NCBI GenBank assembly: GCA_030998015.1
Contig: JARWMV010000244.1
Location: forward strand, 372,001-436,000
Length of the DNA stretch: 64,000 nucleotides
From: Ceratorhiza oryzae-sativae
Taxonomy: Eukaryota; Basidiomycota; Agaricomycetes; Cantharellales; Ceratobasidiaceae
Reading direction: 5' to 3'
The notes under the pieces: generated by a model
What the model was told of the DNA's origin: nothing
The model's input: the letters and a program-made list of their open reading frames with translations, nothing else
Databases searched by the model: none
Part shown: piece by piece, positions 44,955 through 56,469 of the stretch
How the letters are laid out: every line of letters starts with the position of its first letter
Numbering within the stretch: the first letter of the stretch is position 1
Position numbers and translations under genes: made by a program

Positions 44955-45286
44955 AAATTTCGCTCCCTATCCCTATCCTTCTGAGTAATACTGCGCATAT
45001 AGTTATTCCGTCATTATGCATGTACATACAAGTATTTTATAGCATTATTACATAAGAAAGCGGCTCATCGAAGCCGCTTTGTAGATGTTTATCAAAAGCT
45101 CGCTCGCTTAGGAATTTGTCTGCATGCGCCACACTGCGTATCAACAAGTTTGACTGTAGTGAGGGAGGGGGGATTTGATATTGGGGTGTGTGGGGTATAT
45201 CAAATCCCACCGACCCGACCGAGCGGATCCTCAAACTGTCTGTGTAGAGACTAGGATATACGAGCCCCGCAGGCCCAAGTATGTTT

Positions 45287-45352
45287 CCGAGCGCTCACTA
45301 GATCCGAAGTAGCACAGGCTACCGCTGCTATCAGCATCTGGTTAGCGCTCAG
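45287..45352. repeat. Dispersed hairpin repeat, copy 3
   Basis: GAGCGCTCACTAGATCCGAA, GTAGCACAGGCTACC and terminal AGCGCTC. Its reverse complement aligns with copy 1 (GTGCTACTTTGGGTCTAGGG versus GTGCTACTTCGGATCTAGTG). Confidence 0.55.
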
Positions 45353-45509
45353 AAGCATACTTAGAGAGTGGGGGATTATCACGTGCTCAATAGATTTTCG
45401 GGGATTGGCCGAGGGCCCGGTTCAGAGAACAAACAGGACAAAGCTATGTCTCGCGCTATTTTATAGGCTATGGTTGGTGTTTTTGTCGATGGGACCAACG
45501 CAACAAAAG

Positions 45510-45720
45510 TAGGGTACGGTTAGAAAAGGGACAGACTCCATATATGGCAATTCCCTGACATTTCTACGTCGTGTATCTTCTCTATATGGCACATTGGAGG
45601 CTTCATACTTTGTACAATGTCAGAATAGATATTTCTTGTACACATGGTCTAGCCTTGCAAACGCTATGTGCCATAGCGGTCAATACATCAGAGCGTGGAC
45701 CCTTTTCTAACCATACCCTA
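45510..45720. mobile_element. 211-bp hAT-type MITE
   Basis: Inverted ends TAGGGTACGGTTAGAAAAGG and, reversed from the right, TAGGGTATGGTTAGAAAAGG. The 8-bp duplication AACAAAAG lies at 45502-45509 and 45721-45728. No coding sequence. It lies 230 bp downstream of the tyrosinase stop codon. Confidence 0.85.
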
Positions 45721-45950
45721 AACAAAAGGGAACCAACAGACCGCAAGAATTGCTCTCAAGAAAAGACGAACAATTGCAACGTGGCGACGGTTTGGATTAG
45801 AAAGAGCAAGAGACAAATGTATAGGTCTTTTTTGCTTTAAGAAATACGAAAAGAAACAAAGAATAGACACTAACTGCGCAGACAACCAAGTCCAGAATCG
45901 GTTTGTGCAGGGATTATCTAGAACCTGCGCCCGAACGGCTTGGTTATAGT

Positions 45951-47563
45951 CTAGTACGCATAAGTGTAGCATAATTTGGACGCTTGAAAACCAAGCCACG
46001 GTCACCATAAAGTTTACATGCGTTAACCGCTGCACACTTACTATTGGTCGAGAGCACATCCGATACCACAGGGTCCTCCCAACCCATCAGCGACAAGAAT
46101 GGCATGACATCTTGTGGAGTAGCGTTGAGTGTACTCTCTCCTTGGACTGTATTTCCGGTATACTGCAAGGCGTTTGCCGAGTTGTTGAGGTGCTGCCACT
46201 TCCACCACCACCGGTCGACGTTAGCATGATGCTGCACAAGGACGTTAGCCAGATAAACACGAGATGAAGGGGATGAAATGAACTTACAAGGATAAACATG
46301 GGCTCCTATCGTCGCAAGGAAAGAATGGTCAGAAAGCGATGTGGAGTTAGCCAAGACGCTTACGTTTGGACCGCTAGCTGGACCCCTATGCATTTCCCAT
46401 CAGTATTACTGAGCCAGAGAGATAAACAGAGCCTTACATATCTCCACCAATCGCGAAGTGGATCGCCGCATGCGGGATGCCCTCGAACGGCTGTCGGAAA
46501 CTCTCAAAATCGTGCCCGTTATTGAGGATACTACTCATCATCGTCTCCGAGTATCGATCGGAGAGCATAGTCCCATCTTCGCTAGCCGGCACGGAGACCA
46601 CTCTACCATTGCGGGTTGGCATCGAGATGAATCTTTCATTTTGGCAATTGAGCCAAGGAGTCAAGGTAAGAGAACGATAGTATATACGCACTCGCGCTCA
46701 AGGTAGTGGGGTTGGTTGTACGACCCCCCTTCTCCCATGTACGGCCGATATACTATGACAGTCTAACCAAATATCAATATGATATGGCTTGACACTTGTC
46801 AGCTTCAACCAACTCACAAAGTTCACGAACGGGCCTGTAGCAACTGGCGATCGCTCTGAAATGTTTCTGCCAGTCCCGCCGAACCCGGTTACAGGGTCAA
46901 ATATTGGGGAGTTCACCACGTGGGGGCCAGCGTCCTAACGGACGGTAAACAGTTAGAAACGTATACCTCTGTTCTCGCGGTTTACGACACACCCTAGTCC
47001 AATCCCAGTACAACGCGTTCCCGGTGTAGCCACACTCTTTCAAAGCGGTTTCATAGAGATGGACGAACCCTAGATGTAGATTCTTCATTAGGGGGCCGTG
47101 AGATCGTGTCATAGTCAAGTACTTACAACGGTGCCAAGGAAAGAATTGTGCAACGAAGTGGATTTCAGAATTTAGTCGAGCATGAACGGTAGCGAAATCA
47201 TCGTATAGTGTAGCGCCTTCATTTCGATTTACTGTAGAAGGCTACAAAGTCGCAATCGATTGCAGATTAGCTCCTGGATCTAGCATAAACGATAACAAAG
47301 GTCAAACCTTAGTTCGCAAACATTTCACGGCAGCAATATAACTCTACAATACAAGACACGATTTGAGAAATGATCCATATCCGTTGTCTAAACTCAACGA
47401 AACATACCTGTTGTGTGGCCGGATCGACGTCCCGCCATTCTTTTCTAACAACAGGATTGACACACTCATTAGTCTGGCCCTGGCGGTTGTCGATTCGCGC
47501 TCCAGAGGTAGCAGAGAGCAAGCCGAGAGAAAAAACAAACTGCAAGATCGTCGAGGGCCGCAT
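45951..47563 (-). CDS. Secreted tyrosinase-like copper oxidase, multi-exon
   Basis: ATG 47563; the signal peptide MRPSTILQFVFSLGLLSATSG is followed by CVNPVVRKEWRDVD, the family's N-terminus. CuA region: EIHFVAQFFPWHR, then after an intron LHLGFVHLYETALKECGYTG and YWDWTR. CuB region: GIPHAAIHFAIGGDM and, near the end, QHHANVDRWWWKWQ. The last exon gives SKLCYTYAY before TAG at 45951-45953, the usual fungal C-terminus. Size (~370 residues) fits the short secreted tyrosinases of basidiomycetes, which oxidise phenols outside the cell. Some expected His positions are altered (IHF where HD or HN is common; FVHLYE after HLG), so full copper occupancy is not certain. About eight exons. Confidence 0.75.
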
Positions 47564-49059
47564 GATTTTGTTGGGTGAACGAGCAGCATCGACTCTGATT
47601 TTATAGACAGGGCTGAGCCGGCTCTATGCGCGTGGTGCCGGCAACGGCCTGGGTGCATTACGGAACGAATGCTGAAGCAAATGGGCTGTTCCCGTTCCAC
47701 GAAATATCTTGCGAAGAAACGTTAGCAAATAATTTCAGGATGTTGATCGTTTCTCCGAATTCAACTTTATGTTCAATTGATTTGCAGAAGACTGATGCCA
47801 TGGATTCAGCGAGAATTGTGGGCCAGCTGACTTCCGTAGCGTGGAGTGGAAAAAGAAAGTGCGACGAGCGCAAATAGGGTGCATAGCCTTTGATGTTCGA
47901 CCCATTATTCTTTCTTTCTCAAACGCGATGCGATGCTAGACGAGGAGCGAAGTTGAGGCTGTGGTCACCAAGAACGAGAATGTGGATGCCGACAAGCGCC
48001 AAAATAGCCCCATCACTTGCAGTTGCAGCCCAGCCCGAGGCCAAACTCAATTACTTCAACGCAACACCCGCTGGATTAATATTTTGAGTTCCCAACCCCG
48101 TGTACGTGTCAACCAACGACATGGTCCTTTTGCATTTACTTGCTATGAACCACAATTGGCCGCGTGATTTATTTTTCTGTTTTTCTCCTGTTATCCTGCA
48201 ATTGTCTTCATGGACACTGAAGTGAGCGGTTTTACAGTAACCATTGCCGGCGACTTGATTCAATTAGCAGCCAACTATGATCAAAGCTTAATTGAGATGC
48301 AGCCGCTGCACACAAAATGTATGTTCAAGTCGCCTTCCCGTTTTCGCCTCCAGCCCGACTGATATCTGGCCTGATCCATCCATTCACCCTCCCATGTCCC
48401 CTGCTTATGGTCGGTGTGTTTAATAATCGTCAAATCTACTAGACACGAGGGTGATTATTTTATGTTATTTTTCATTAAGAGGCAGGTTCGGCAAACCAGT
48501 GCTGCCCTGCTGCTATACCTCGGCCAGAGCTTCGGCACGCGCAGAGGCTGAAGAATCTAGCACCGCCCTCGATCGACGAAGTTGCTTTACAGACTGCCAA
48601 CTCTAATATATTGGCCAAGGGATTAAACGCATGGAACTCAACTATTTTCGTCTATATGCGCAGACTTCTTAATATTTCAGCCCAACACCATGTGAGCACT
48701 CACTTTCTTCTAGCCCTGCACCTCGCCCTAGCCTCTTTTGCCGCAATCGTGGGTCGGCAGACGCAAGCACCAGGTCAGCGGCTGTGCTTTTTGTGAAGAA
48801 TCGTGCGACCTCAATCCAACAAGACGATAGTTGCAGGTTCTTTTATGATCCAGCTTTTCTATCTGCCCAGTGCACGGCTGTGTAAGAAAGTATAGTGCCC
48901 TATGGAACAAGAAACTTCATTCTACTCTCATCGTCAGCGCTTGAGCCGCTTCCCTCTTCAAGCATTGCCCAACAGACGAGTCTACGCACAATTGCGGCTT
49001 TGTCGGGGCTAAGATTTAGAGCTGGTAGTGCTAAACTCAAATAAATAAATTTACTGTCA
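47564..49059. other. Intergenic, no gene seen
   Basis: 1.5 kb with only short ORFs. A plus-strand frame at about 48540-48690 (LNAWNSTIFVYMRRLLNIS) is open but unrecognised. Likely regulatory DNA of the tyrosinase gene plus eroded sequence. Confidence 0.35.
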
Positions 49060-49420
49060 AATGCGTACGAATCAATGTTTGACGTTGGCCGTGACAAAGC
49101 ATCAACAATAGGACTGCCATCATGGTTTCCGCTGGTGACTATGGGGCCATCTGATCGGAACGGCGAACTGGGGTAATGATGAATAATATAATCATCAATA
49201 GGTGCGACTTTGAGAGCTTCCGAGGGCTGTTCGACGGCGTACCGCACGCTACAATGGATGACTCAATTCGTGTATATATGTAGGAATTTGAATGCTCCTT
49301 CGGCGTTGGCTGAGGTTTAGTAGGGGTCCGGCAGTTAATCCAAACGTAAGTTGGTCGACCCCCCCCGGTCGCTTTCTGGGCATTTTTTCCTTGACGTGAT
49401 GGGATACCCCGTTTATCCTT
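49060..49420 (+). pseudogene. Tyrosinase gene fragment, inverted relative to the intact gene
   Basis: Plus-strand DNA resembles the CuB part of the intact gene (46320-46640, minus). CDFESFRGLFDGVPHAT corresponds to HDFESFRQPFEGIPHAA. Downstream, GGGGTCCGGCAGTTAATCC with AAACGTAAG matches RGPASGPN and its intron donor, followed by a PVYP segment. Frames are broken and both ends are missing, so this is a decayed partial duplicate. Confidence 0.6.
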
Positions 49421-49924
49421 CAGGCATACAATTGCTGGTAGTGAAAATGGCACCAAATCAATATTTCGGTGACTCCTTGAGTCAAGAGGACCGGAAACAG
49501 AGTTCATGTAGAGAGCGCACTCAACGCGACCCATAAGACCCCACATCATTGTTGTCACTGGTGGGTCAAGAAAACCCTGCGATGTCGAGCGTGCTCTTGG
49601 CTCATTGAAATTCTATGGTCGTTTGCTCACGTGGCAATTATATGGATGGCGGCTTAACTACTTTAGCATCTCAACCATGTTATACCTATGCCTACTAGAA
49701 TACGTCTTATTTTCTTCACATTGACGTGTTTATTAAATGTGTCTCCTCAGATAGAAATTGGCTATCACACATACTAGTTGTAAGCCAGCGGATCACACAA
49801 GTTGAAATCGCCCCGCCCCGTCAGGTTTCATCAGACGCCCAAATGTTCAAGTTGAAAGTAACCTCAAAGACTTGTCGCAAATACAAGAAATATATACAGA
49901 TTTGACGATACTCGAATCTTGCCT

Positions 49925-50207
49925 TCAAGGTAGGCACTCTTTGCAACCCTCGCGTGGCTTGATACATGTTCCAGTCGCATCGGGGAACGTCGCAGTGATG
50001 TAACAACAAAGTCCCGTGTCACACTGAATACCAGCAATTCCACCGCACATCTAGCACAAACCGTGTTTAGCATATTTAAAGTTATATAATTCAGTGGATA
50101 AAACTGACTTCGTTCAAGCCGGCATGCGCTTTACCGTCACGAGTAGGCATGGCAAGTGCCGCCATTTGGAGGGCAATGCTAGTCAATGCGACAGTAATGA
50201 GCTTCAT
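49925..50207 (-). CDS. Small secreted cysteine-rich protein A, two exons
   Basis: ATG 50207; signal peptide MKLITVALTSIALQMAALA, then a short propeptide (MPTRDGKAHAGLNE). A phase-0 intron (GTCAGT...CTAAAC...TAG) leads to a compact domain starting MCGGIAGIQC and ending CKECLP (stop 49925-49927). Cysteine spacing is C-x7-C-x4-CC-x12-C-x6-C-x2-C. The mature protein is about 55 residues. It is paralogous to the gene at 50941-51243, with the same exon organisation. The CC-containing spacing recalls inhibitor-knot-like folds (inference). Function unknown; an extracellular role is likely. Confidence 0.7.
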
Positions 50208-50940
50208 GTTATCTCAAGCCGAAGGAAGGGGTTTATCAGGTGGAGTAGGCGAGTAGCTGTAGTAGGGCGAGAGTCGGATAATCGACTTTTAAGTCCAGCC
50301 CTATTTGTATGTGTCGAGTGTTCATGGCGGCTAGCGGATCTCGAAGTGCATATACAATACCTTTCTGGCAGAGAGTTTTGCGGAACAATTTCTCAAAACT
50401 CAATGAACACCGAGCGAGAGGCGGAGAGAAGTTGATGGAGCATCCAGGCACACAAGCCAAGCAATCACATTGTACTATTGATCAAGTAATTCCCCGGGTT
50501 CTTGGCGGGGAGGAAGCGTCAGCGCGCCTATGAGCCACCACCACCTCTCCTGTGGCATCACGGAGATGGTAATTGTATTGTTGTATCGAATAAAGGCAAG
50601 TGATACCACGCATGTTTGACAGGTAGTGTATAATAGCCTTCGTCACCTGTTCAGTCTTCAGTTACCGGTCCCTTGAAACTCTTGGGCGTTTAAACGGGTC
50701 GCTAAAAATAGAGTTCAGCTCGCACAGGTTGCAAAGCTCTTCTCGCTTACTCCGACCGGTTGAACCGGCCTCCGATGAGGATCCTTCAAAATTGGACGTT
50801 CCGATTGCTTATGGAATGTGGCCAACACGCTTTCTTATATTGGTGCCTGGTCAACAAATGAATTGGTTCGCAGGCTAATCAAATTTCGTCGAAATGAAGA
50901 GAATCCTCCAAAACGGAGAGTGAACAAGCGGTCATGAATA

Positions 50941-51243
50941 TCATTTCCGTTCCCAATCCGAAGTCGGTGTGCATCTCGTGGGATCTCGGATTGGGATGAT
51001 ACAGATGCCACTAGCGTCGGGATATTTCCCAATAATGTAACAGCATGCACGGGGGGTTGTACACTGAATATTGGCGATGCCCCCACACATCTGGAATGAT
51101 GGGTTCAGTCAAAGGATACACTGTTAAGCAAATCAATAACTAACACCACCTAGGGTGCCGGGTGCTGGGCTATCTGGCGTGGGTGCTGCCCAAGTGCAAT
51201 GGGCAATGAAAGTACCAATGAGAATACCAGTGACAACTCGCAT
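50941..51243 (-). CDS. Small secreted cysteine-rich protein B, two exons
   Basis: ATG 51243; signal peptide MRVVTGILIGTFIAHCTWAA, then PTPDSPAPGTLGG. A phase-0 intron (GTTAGT...CCAG) is followed by MCGGIANIQC, CCYIIGKYPDASGIC and a stop at 50941-50943. It shares the CGGIAxIQC and CCYI..(F/Y)PDA(S/T)GxC core with protein A but lost the last Cys pair spacing (RCTPTSDWERK), leaving fewer cysteines. Tandem duplication followed by divergence is likely. Confidence 0.7.
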
Positions 51244-53146
51244 AGTGAGGGAGTGAGTGTTATGGGCTTGTGAACCAATGCTCAGGTGTGATAGCAGGTA
51301 TGCTGAGGAGTCCCCTAGCAAGCACGGCTTTTATGTGGGCTGAATATGACCCGGCTGATTGACGGATCAGCAACTGGAGGCATGAAATCCATAATCACAC
51401 TTGGCAAAGGTCAGCGGACCTTAATTTCCGCGATGAGGGCAGGATGGGTGAAATGGTTTCCCTAAAGCGTCAACCTGACCCTCGAAGAAAGACGTGGCTG
51501 AGAGCAAACGATTATGGATAACCGACTTTAAATCATGTAAACAGGGGCCAATGGCTATCTAAGTCGTTACATGCGCTGACATGATTGAGTACTCTAGATG
51601 CTCATGATATATAGGTACTTATTACCGGTTTCCGAAGTATCGGCAGGGTATGAGGGGAGAAATGATGATCAGGAGGACAAGGCACAGCGGGGTAGTGATG
51701 ATCATCTGCCGCTGGTGAGAGGTTTTTCCGGACCGGGCTGGGCTGGCATCCCAAATTGAAATGATGAGATTTGATGGCAATATTCTTTGACTATGAACAC
51801 TACGCATATATCTTAACCCTATCTCTCGCCCTTTCACCCCAAGCCTATGAGCTGCGGGAAATCACGTGATCGAGGGGTATCGACCGCCGAGTTCCATATT
51901 CAGACATGTTCGCTGGGAATAGCCCATCAGATCACTTGCTTTATCAAGACTATCTCAATTCCACGCAAGTAGTAAATTTGAATAGGCATACGTGGCGTAT
52001 CTGGTCAAATATTTGGGATTAGAGCAAAAACCCAAAACTCCGACTAGCCCACTAATGCCCCACTGTCTAATTAAGCTTTGTAGCGCCTACTAGGTCCCGG
52101 TAGCGCCGGCGGCCCGTGCTACCCATGACCTAGTGGGCGCTAAAAAGCTTAGGCAGAGGCGTGGAGCTACTTCGCGCTAGATAGGGTTTTGACTCTTGGC
52201 TGAGGCAACTCAAATGGGCTCGCTTGCGTTTAGTAGCTATGCACATCCACGTCTTAAACCACGATGAATATTCAATAGATTATTGGATGGGATTTGGGGA
52301 AAATATTCTTCAGGGCGAATTGCCACACTGCTCAACAGAGTTCGCCAAATGACATAGTCGTTCGAATCAATCACTGCACCATGAGCCTTGCTCTGTTCAA
52401 ACCCCACGTAGCATTGACCAATTGCGGGGCATATCAAACCTAACTTATATAGGTGAACACACGGGAAGACCGCTTCGATCGAAGCGCCGGTATCACTATG
52501 GCCGGAGGGAGAACGCCGATGATCAAATTGGAAGCGAACAAATCACTGAGGCATTGCGCACAAACCCTATGCACATGTATTTGTGGGAGGTGAATAATTC
52601 TATACTCCAAAAAAGAGAGAAAAGGCCACATAAGTAGCTATAGCTCCGAAATTGATCATATTGTTGATTAGTGTATGAGAACTAAATAGAAACCCGCCCA
52701 CGAAAGGAGTAAAACAGGAATCACATCATTCAGGCGCCGACACAGCGTAAACTATTAGTAAACTACAAATGGCTTGACGCAGGCCGAAGGCCTAATGGGG
52801 CTAGAACACCCCCGGAATTTAGGGCATGAACTCGTCTACCAGAGGTGTCCCAAGGTCATATAGTAAAGGGTCAAGCGGCCAATACCAGGATGGAGAACGA
52901 ATGGATTAAAACACTCTTTGGTTTTCTACACAACTACTGGTTGAGCGGACAGGGAAAAGACAAAAGCCGAAAACGCGCGTTTCGAGTAAATGCGACGGGA
53001 TGACGTAGGGTCATGCATGAGGTTACAGGGCAAAGTCGCCACGCATGTATGGTCTGCACTATCAAAGGCACTAGCGGTGCACGAGCCATCGAAATAATTA
53101 GCATAAGGCTTAAATTATGATACTACCCGGAGTCAAACCACACGTT
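51244..53146. other. Intergenic; contains hairpin repeat copy 2
   Basis: 1.9 kb without a convincing gene. A minus-strand frame at 52237-52437 (NDYVIWRTLLSSVAIRPEEY) is open but unrecognised. The perfect hairpin is at 52074-52152. Confidence 0.4.
52074..52152. repeat. Dispersed hairpin repeat, copy 2 (best preserved)
   Basis: Arms TAGCGCCTACTAGGTC..GGTAGC and GCTACC..GACCTAGTGGGCGCTA, bounded outside by AAGCTT on both sides, with a GC-rich loop. An extruded cruciform or foldback MITE structure. Confidence 0.7.
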
Positions 53147-53413
53147 TTATACGCCCGAAGACATTCCACCTTGGCCTATTGCGCCATACTTGTTGGACAC
53201 GGCTCCGAAATCCTTGGCTCGATACTGAGTCTTGGAAGGAACAGACTTTTGATCCAACGTGCCCGAGTTAGACTTAGAGTGACTACTACTCGTAGTTGAC
53301 CCTTTGTCGGTCGACGATGAAGAGTCCTTGGGCATAAACGGAGTTGTACTCGAACCCGATTGGATGGAAGAAGTGTCATCGATGGCACGAGAATGCTTGG
53401 AGAAGAAGGGCAC
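53147..53413 (-). CDS. Small serine/threonine-rich hypothetical protein
   Basis: 88 codons, MPFFSKHSRAIDDTSS... with a low-complexity Ser/Thr middle and a more conserved-looking C-terminus (KDFGAVSNKYGAIGQGG). Many small basidiomycete proteins end in a similar DF..L...YG-Gly-rich box, but their function is unknown. It has no signal peptide. A single exon; a Ser-rich shadow frame cannot be excluded. Confidence 0.45.
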   Translation of the reverse strand: MPFFSKHSRAIDDTSSIQSGSSTTPFMPKDSSSSTDKGSTTSSSHSKSNSGTLDQKSVPSKTQYRAKDFGAVSNKYGAIGQGGMSSGV

Positions 53414-53884
53414 GGTTATAGTTCTGGTGAAGGCTCAAAGGCAAGGTAGACAAGGTGTAGGAAGCTAATGGACATACTATGCCGCGCTTTGCGCACGCAT
53501 TTATACTAGCAGGATGGAGCGCTCAAGATATTGACGTCTGCCGGGCATTCAAACCGACCGAAGTTCTGGTATGCGTAGCAACTTTAGAAGCAGACAAATG
53601 CAACAATGAAGATCACAGAAGCCACAACAGGTCTAGCTCTTAGTCATGGTGGGTCCACGCAGCCAAGCGCAGCCTCGCAGCAATTCCTGTAATCGGGCTT
53701 GGCGGGATCTGCATCGGAACTGTACAGGACCTCCGAGTCAAGTCATGGAAACACCATGATGTTTGACTCGTGGTCGGCACGCGTCTTACTTCATACGGCG
53801 ATCCTCAGTAGCGACGCCCTTGTGCATAACTGAGCCCGTAGCATCCCCCCCCCCCGAACTCGGCTCTCGTTGACTGAACAAACT

Positions 53885-54683
53885 ATGTACCCTTACAATC
53901 GGCGTTACCAACCCATCTTGCAGTACAACCCACTCACGGATGAGCCCTTCATCCCCCTCCCGCCTCCTCATTCGAACATCCGGCTCACTCCAGCTCGCAT
54001 GAGTGATGTGGAAGCTATTCTCCCGATCATGAACGACCTTACGGTCTGCATGAATTTTGGGAGCCCCCCGTATCCGTATCTCCGCGAACATTGCGAGGTG
54101 GTTGAGGAAAATGGTTGGACAATACGAAACGGCAATGGAAACAATCAAAAAAACAGACGAGGTCGGATACATTGATATTTTCCCTCTGAGACATATCCGA
54201 GAGGTTAGGCCCGACGGAACAGATGCGTTCCTAGGCGACATGGGGACGTCTCGTGAATTTGCATGGAACGAGATTAGAGATCCAGAGGCCAAGGCAGCGA
54301 GACATAACGCGAACGCCAACCTTCCGGCTGGAGATCCCGAGATCATCTGGACCATCGGCGGCAAGCAATCTAATCGTTTCCTTGGCTGTTGTGATTAACG
54401 TTGAAATGTAGATTATCTTCAGCCATCGCACCATGGCCGGGGGATCATGACGGCTGCGATCAAGACAATGATAGAGACATGGGCTGTTCCGCATATGAAT
54501 GCTCGCAAATTCCGAGCGTCCACGTTTCCGGATAACATTGGTAGCCAAAAAACGTTTTTGAAGAATGGGTTTGTGTTTACTGGTCGAATCAATGGAGTTG
54601 TCCAGTTCCCAGAAAGTAAAGGCGGACATCTCATGGATACAATGAATTTTGAGAGGAACGTACCTGTAGATGATTCTGCTTGA
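53885..54683 (+). pseudogene. GNAT-type N-acetyltransferase with a one-base frameshift
   Basis: ATG 53885 (MYPYNRRYQPILQYN). Exon 1 gives NIRLTPARMSDVEAILPIMN and PPYPYLREH, then shifts frame at about 54090 (one extra T), after which the expected ARWLRKMVGQYETAM reads in the next frame. A GC-AG intron at 54361-54411 joins IIWTIG to DYLQPSHHGRGIMTAA, the acetyl-CoA-binding loop (Q/R-x-x-G-x-G/A type: HHGRGI). NIGSQKTFLKNGFVFTG completes the fold; TGA is at 54681-54683. It resembles the fungal RimJ-like acetyltransferases acting on small molecules or protein N-termini. The single-base insertion may be a true mutation or a sequencing error. Confidence 0.7.
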
Positions 54684-54932
54684 TGTATGCGTCTGAATTA
54701 GTTCTGTAGAATTTGAAGAATAATTTCTTAGATGTCTGCGCCTAGTGTTACGGGGACAAGAATGAGGAATCACGCGGATCACAAGGTTACCGTGGCCACG
54801 ACTAGAGAGATATGATCATGATTCCAGACTGAACCCAATACACCAAACTGTCCAAAAGAATTGCTATAAACAACAAAGCAAACAAGAAAGCCCAACAAAG
54901 CACGATAAATACCCGAGAACAAAACCCCACCC

Positions 54933-56469
54933 TCAAACCTTGACACCCCCCGACTTGAACAACCGTAAGCCACCCGATTTTTTCAACTTGGGCGGTCGGA
55001 CGTTGAACAAAACAGGATACCCGCCGCTCAAGAGATCCATCCGCCTATTGATCCGATTCTCATTCGCGATCCATCGCCCGTGACCGTGCTCTCGGAAGAT
55101 CATCAGCGCTCGCTGGTAACATTGCATCGCAAGTTGAGGGAACCCTTGACGCTCGGCCGTGTATCCACATTCCTCTGTCGCGAACCCTTCAATCTCTGGG
55201 TCTTGGATCTCCCGAGAAGTGTTGACGACGTCCTTTAATATGTTCCGTGCCTCAGCATAGAGTTCCATCCGGTTATATAGGTGGCCGAGGTGATACGAGC
55301 ACCATGCATGTTCCGCCACAAATCCCTCCTCGGCCGTGACCCTCAAGAGTTCCTGAAAGTCCACGAGCGCAACGTTTTGATACCCACTATCGGCTTCGAC
55401 ATGTGCAAGGTGCCGAGTACACTGCAACTGCTCCTGTCGACACACAGCGCCGAGCGACTCGTACATCTGCCTCGCAGTCACCAAATGCGACCGCGCATCC
55501 CCATACTCTTGAAGATGTCGACACGACATGCCGAGCTGTCGGAGCGCGTCTGCTTCGCGCCGAACGTCGAGTTGCTCGTGCGCTTCGTCGGCGGCTTTCT
55601 GGAAATAGGTACGAGCGGTGGCGTATTGCCCTGCGAGGGACGCGGTGAGCCCCTTGTCGAATACGGCGGGCATGATTGTCGATTGGGCCGAGGACCTGGT
55701 GGACAAGGTGGGAGTTTTTGGCGAGGAATCTTGATCTGATGAAGAAGCTGTTGGTGCCACGTTGGGCTTGTGTTCAAGGGAAAGCTAGCTGTGAGCGCAC
55801 CTTCGTATCCTGCCAAATAGGGTAGTTGCGTATCTATTGGCCGCAGAGTCTCGGGTGGAAATACATTGAATTCATCTGAGTGCATGACATCAGCGTCAAA
55901 GCGATAAGCAGGTACAATACCTGAGTTCACTCACCAAAGGAACTAAGACATCCCGGATGCGCAACATGAATCGACGAGGACGCACGAGACGGCGTATCTA
56001 GCATACCAACCGAGTCAACTCGCGGCGAGGACCCAAGAGGCCATGGACATGAGTCTCACCGTACGGAAACGACGAAACCGATTCGTCCAGCATCTCAATG
56101 ACTTCGACCTGCAATCGAAACTCCAAGATCTCGGTCCTCGGCTTGTGCGCTCGCACGAATTCTGTAAATTGGTGGGGCTGCAAGATGACCCATCGCGAAG
56201 AGTTGCCGTCGGGCCGTGCGAGGCGGCAACTCTCGATCCAGTGCTTCGGCGGCAAGAGGTAGCGCCACACCTCGCAGGCAGTATCGATCACTTCCTAAGT
56301 AGCCAGGAAACGAGAGAGAGAGCGGGGGGGAGAGAGGGAGGAGGTTAGTTATTGTCTGAGGCCGGAATGTACAATCGGGACGGACCTGATAAGACTCGGT
56401 CCAGGATATCTCGGTGTACAGTGGCTTCCCGGCATGATCTTCAGGTGCATACGAAATCAACAAACTCAT
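54933..56469 (-). CDS. TPR-repeat protein with ubiquitin-like N-terminal domain, paralogue 1
   Basis: ATG 56469 (MSLLISYAPEDHAGKPLY). An intron with a long CT tract (donor after SWTESYQ, acceptor CTACTTAG) leads to EVIDTACEVWRYLLPPKHW, RLARPDGNSSRWVILQPHQF and ILEFRLQVEVIEML, an a/b pattern reminiscent of PB1 or other beta-grasp domains. A Ser/Pro-rich linker (exon structure near 55800-55990 unresolved) precedes about five to six TPR units (FDKGLTASLAGQYATARTYF, ALRQLGMSCRHLQEYGDARS, ... AMQCYQRALMIF). The tail ends GLRLFKSGGVKV at 54933. Probably a cytosolic scaffold. It is tandem with 57140-58663. Confidence 0.65.

Noticed and set aside
35970..45430. A longer pair of outer inverted repeats (CTAGATTTTCGGGG-like at about 35990 and 45400)
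   Set aside because: Similarity is only about 15-25 bases with mismatches and unequal spacing from the inner repeats; it could be chance.
53846..53858. Poly-C tracts (also near 63108) as functional elements
   Set aside because: Single homopolymer runs; one lies upstream of the acetyltransferase start and the other within a lipase intron. They are more important as places where sequencing errors are likely.
53786..54364. 192-codon minus-strand ORF
   Set aside because: It is the antisense of the acetyltransferase exon, which has clear GNAT motifs on the plus strand.
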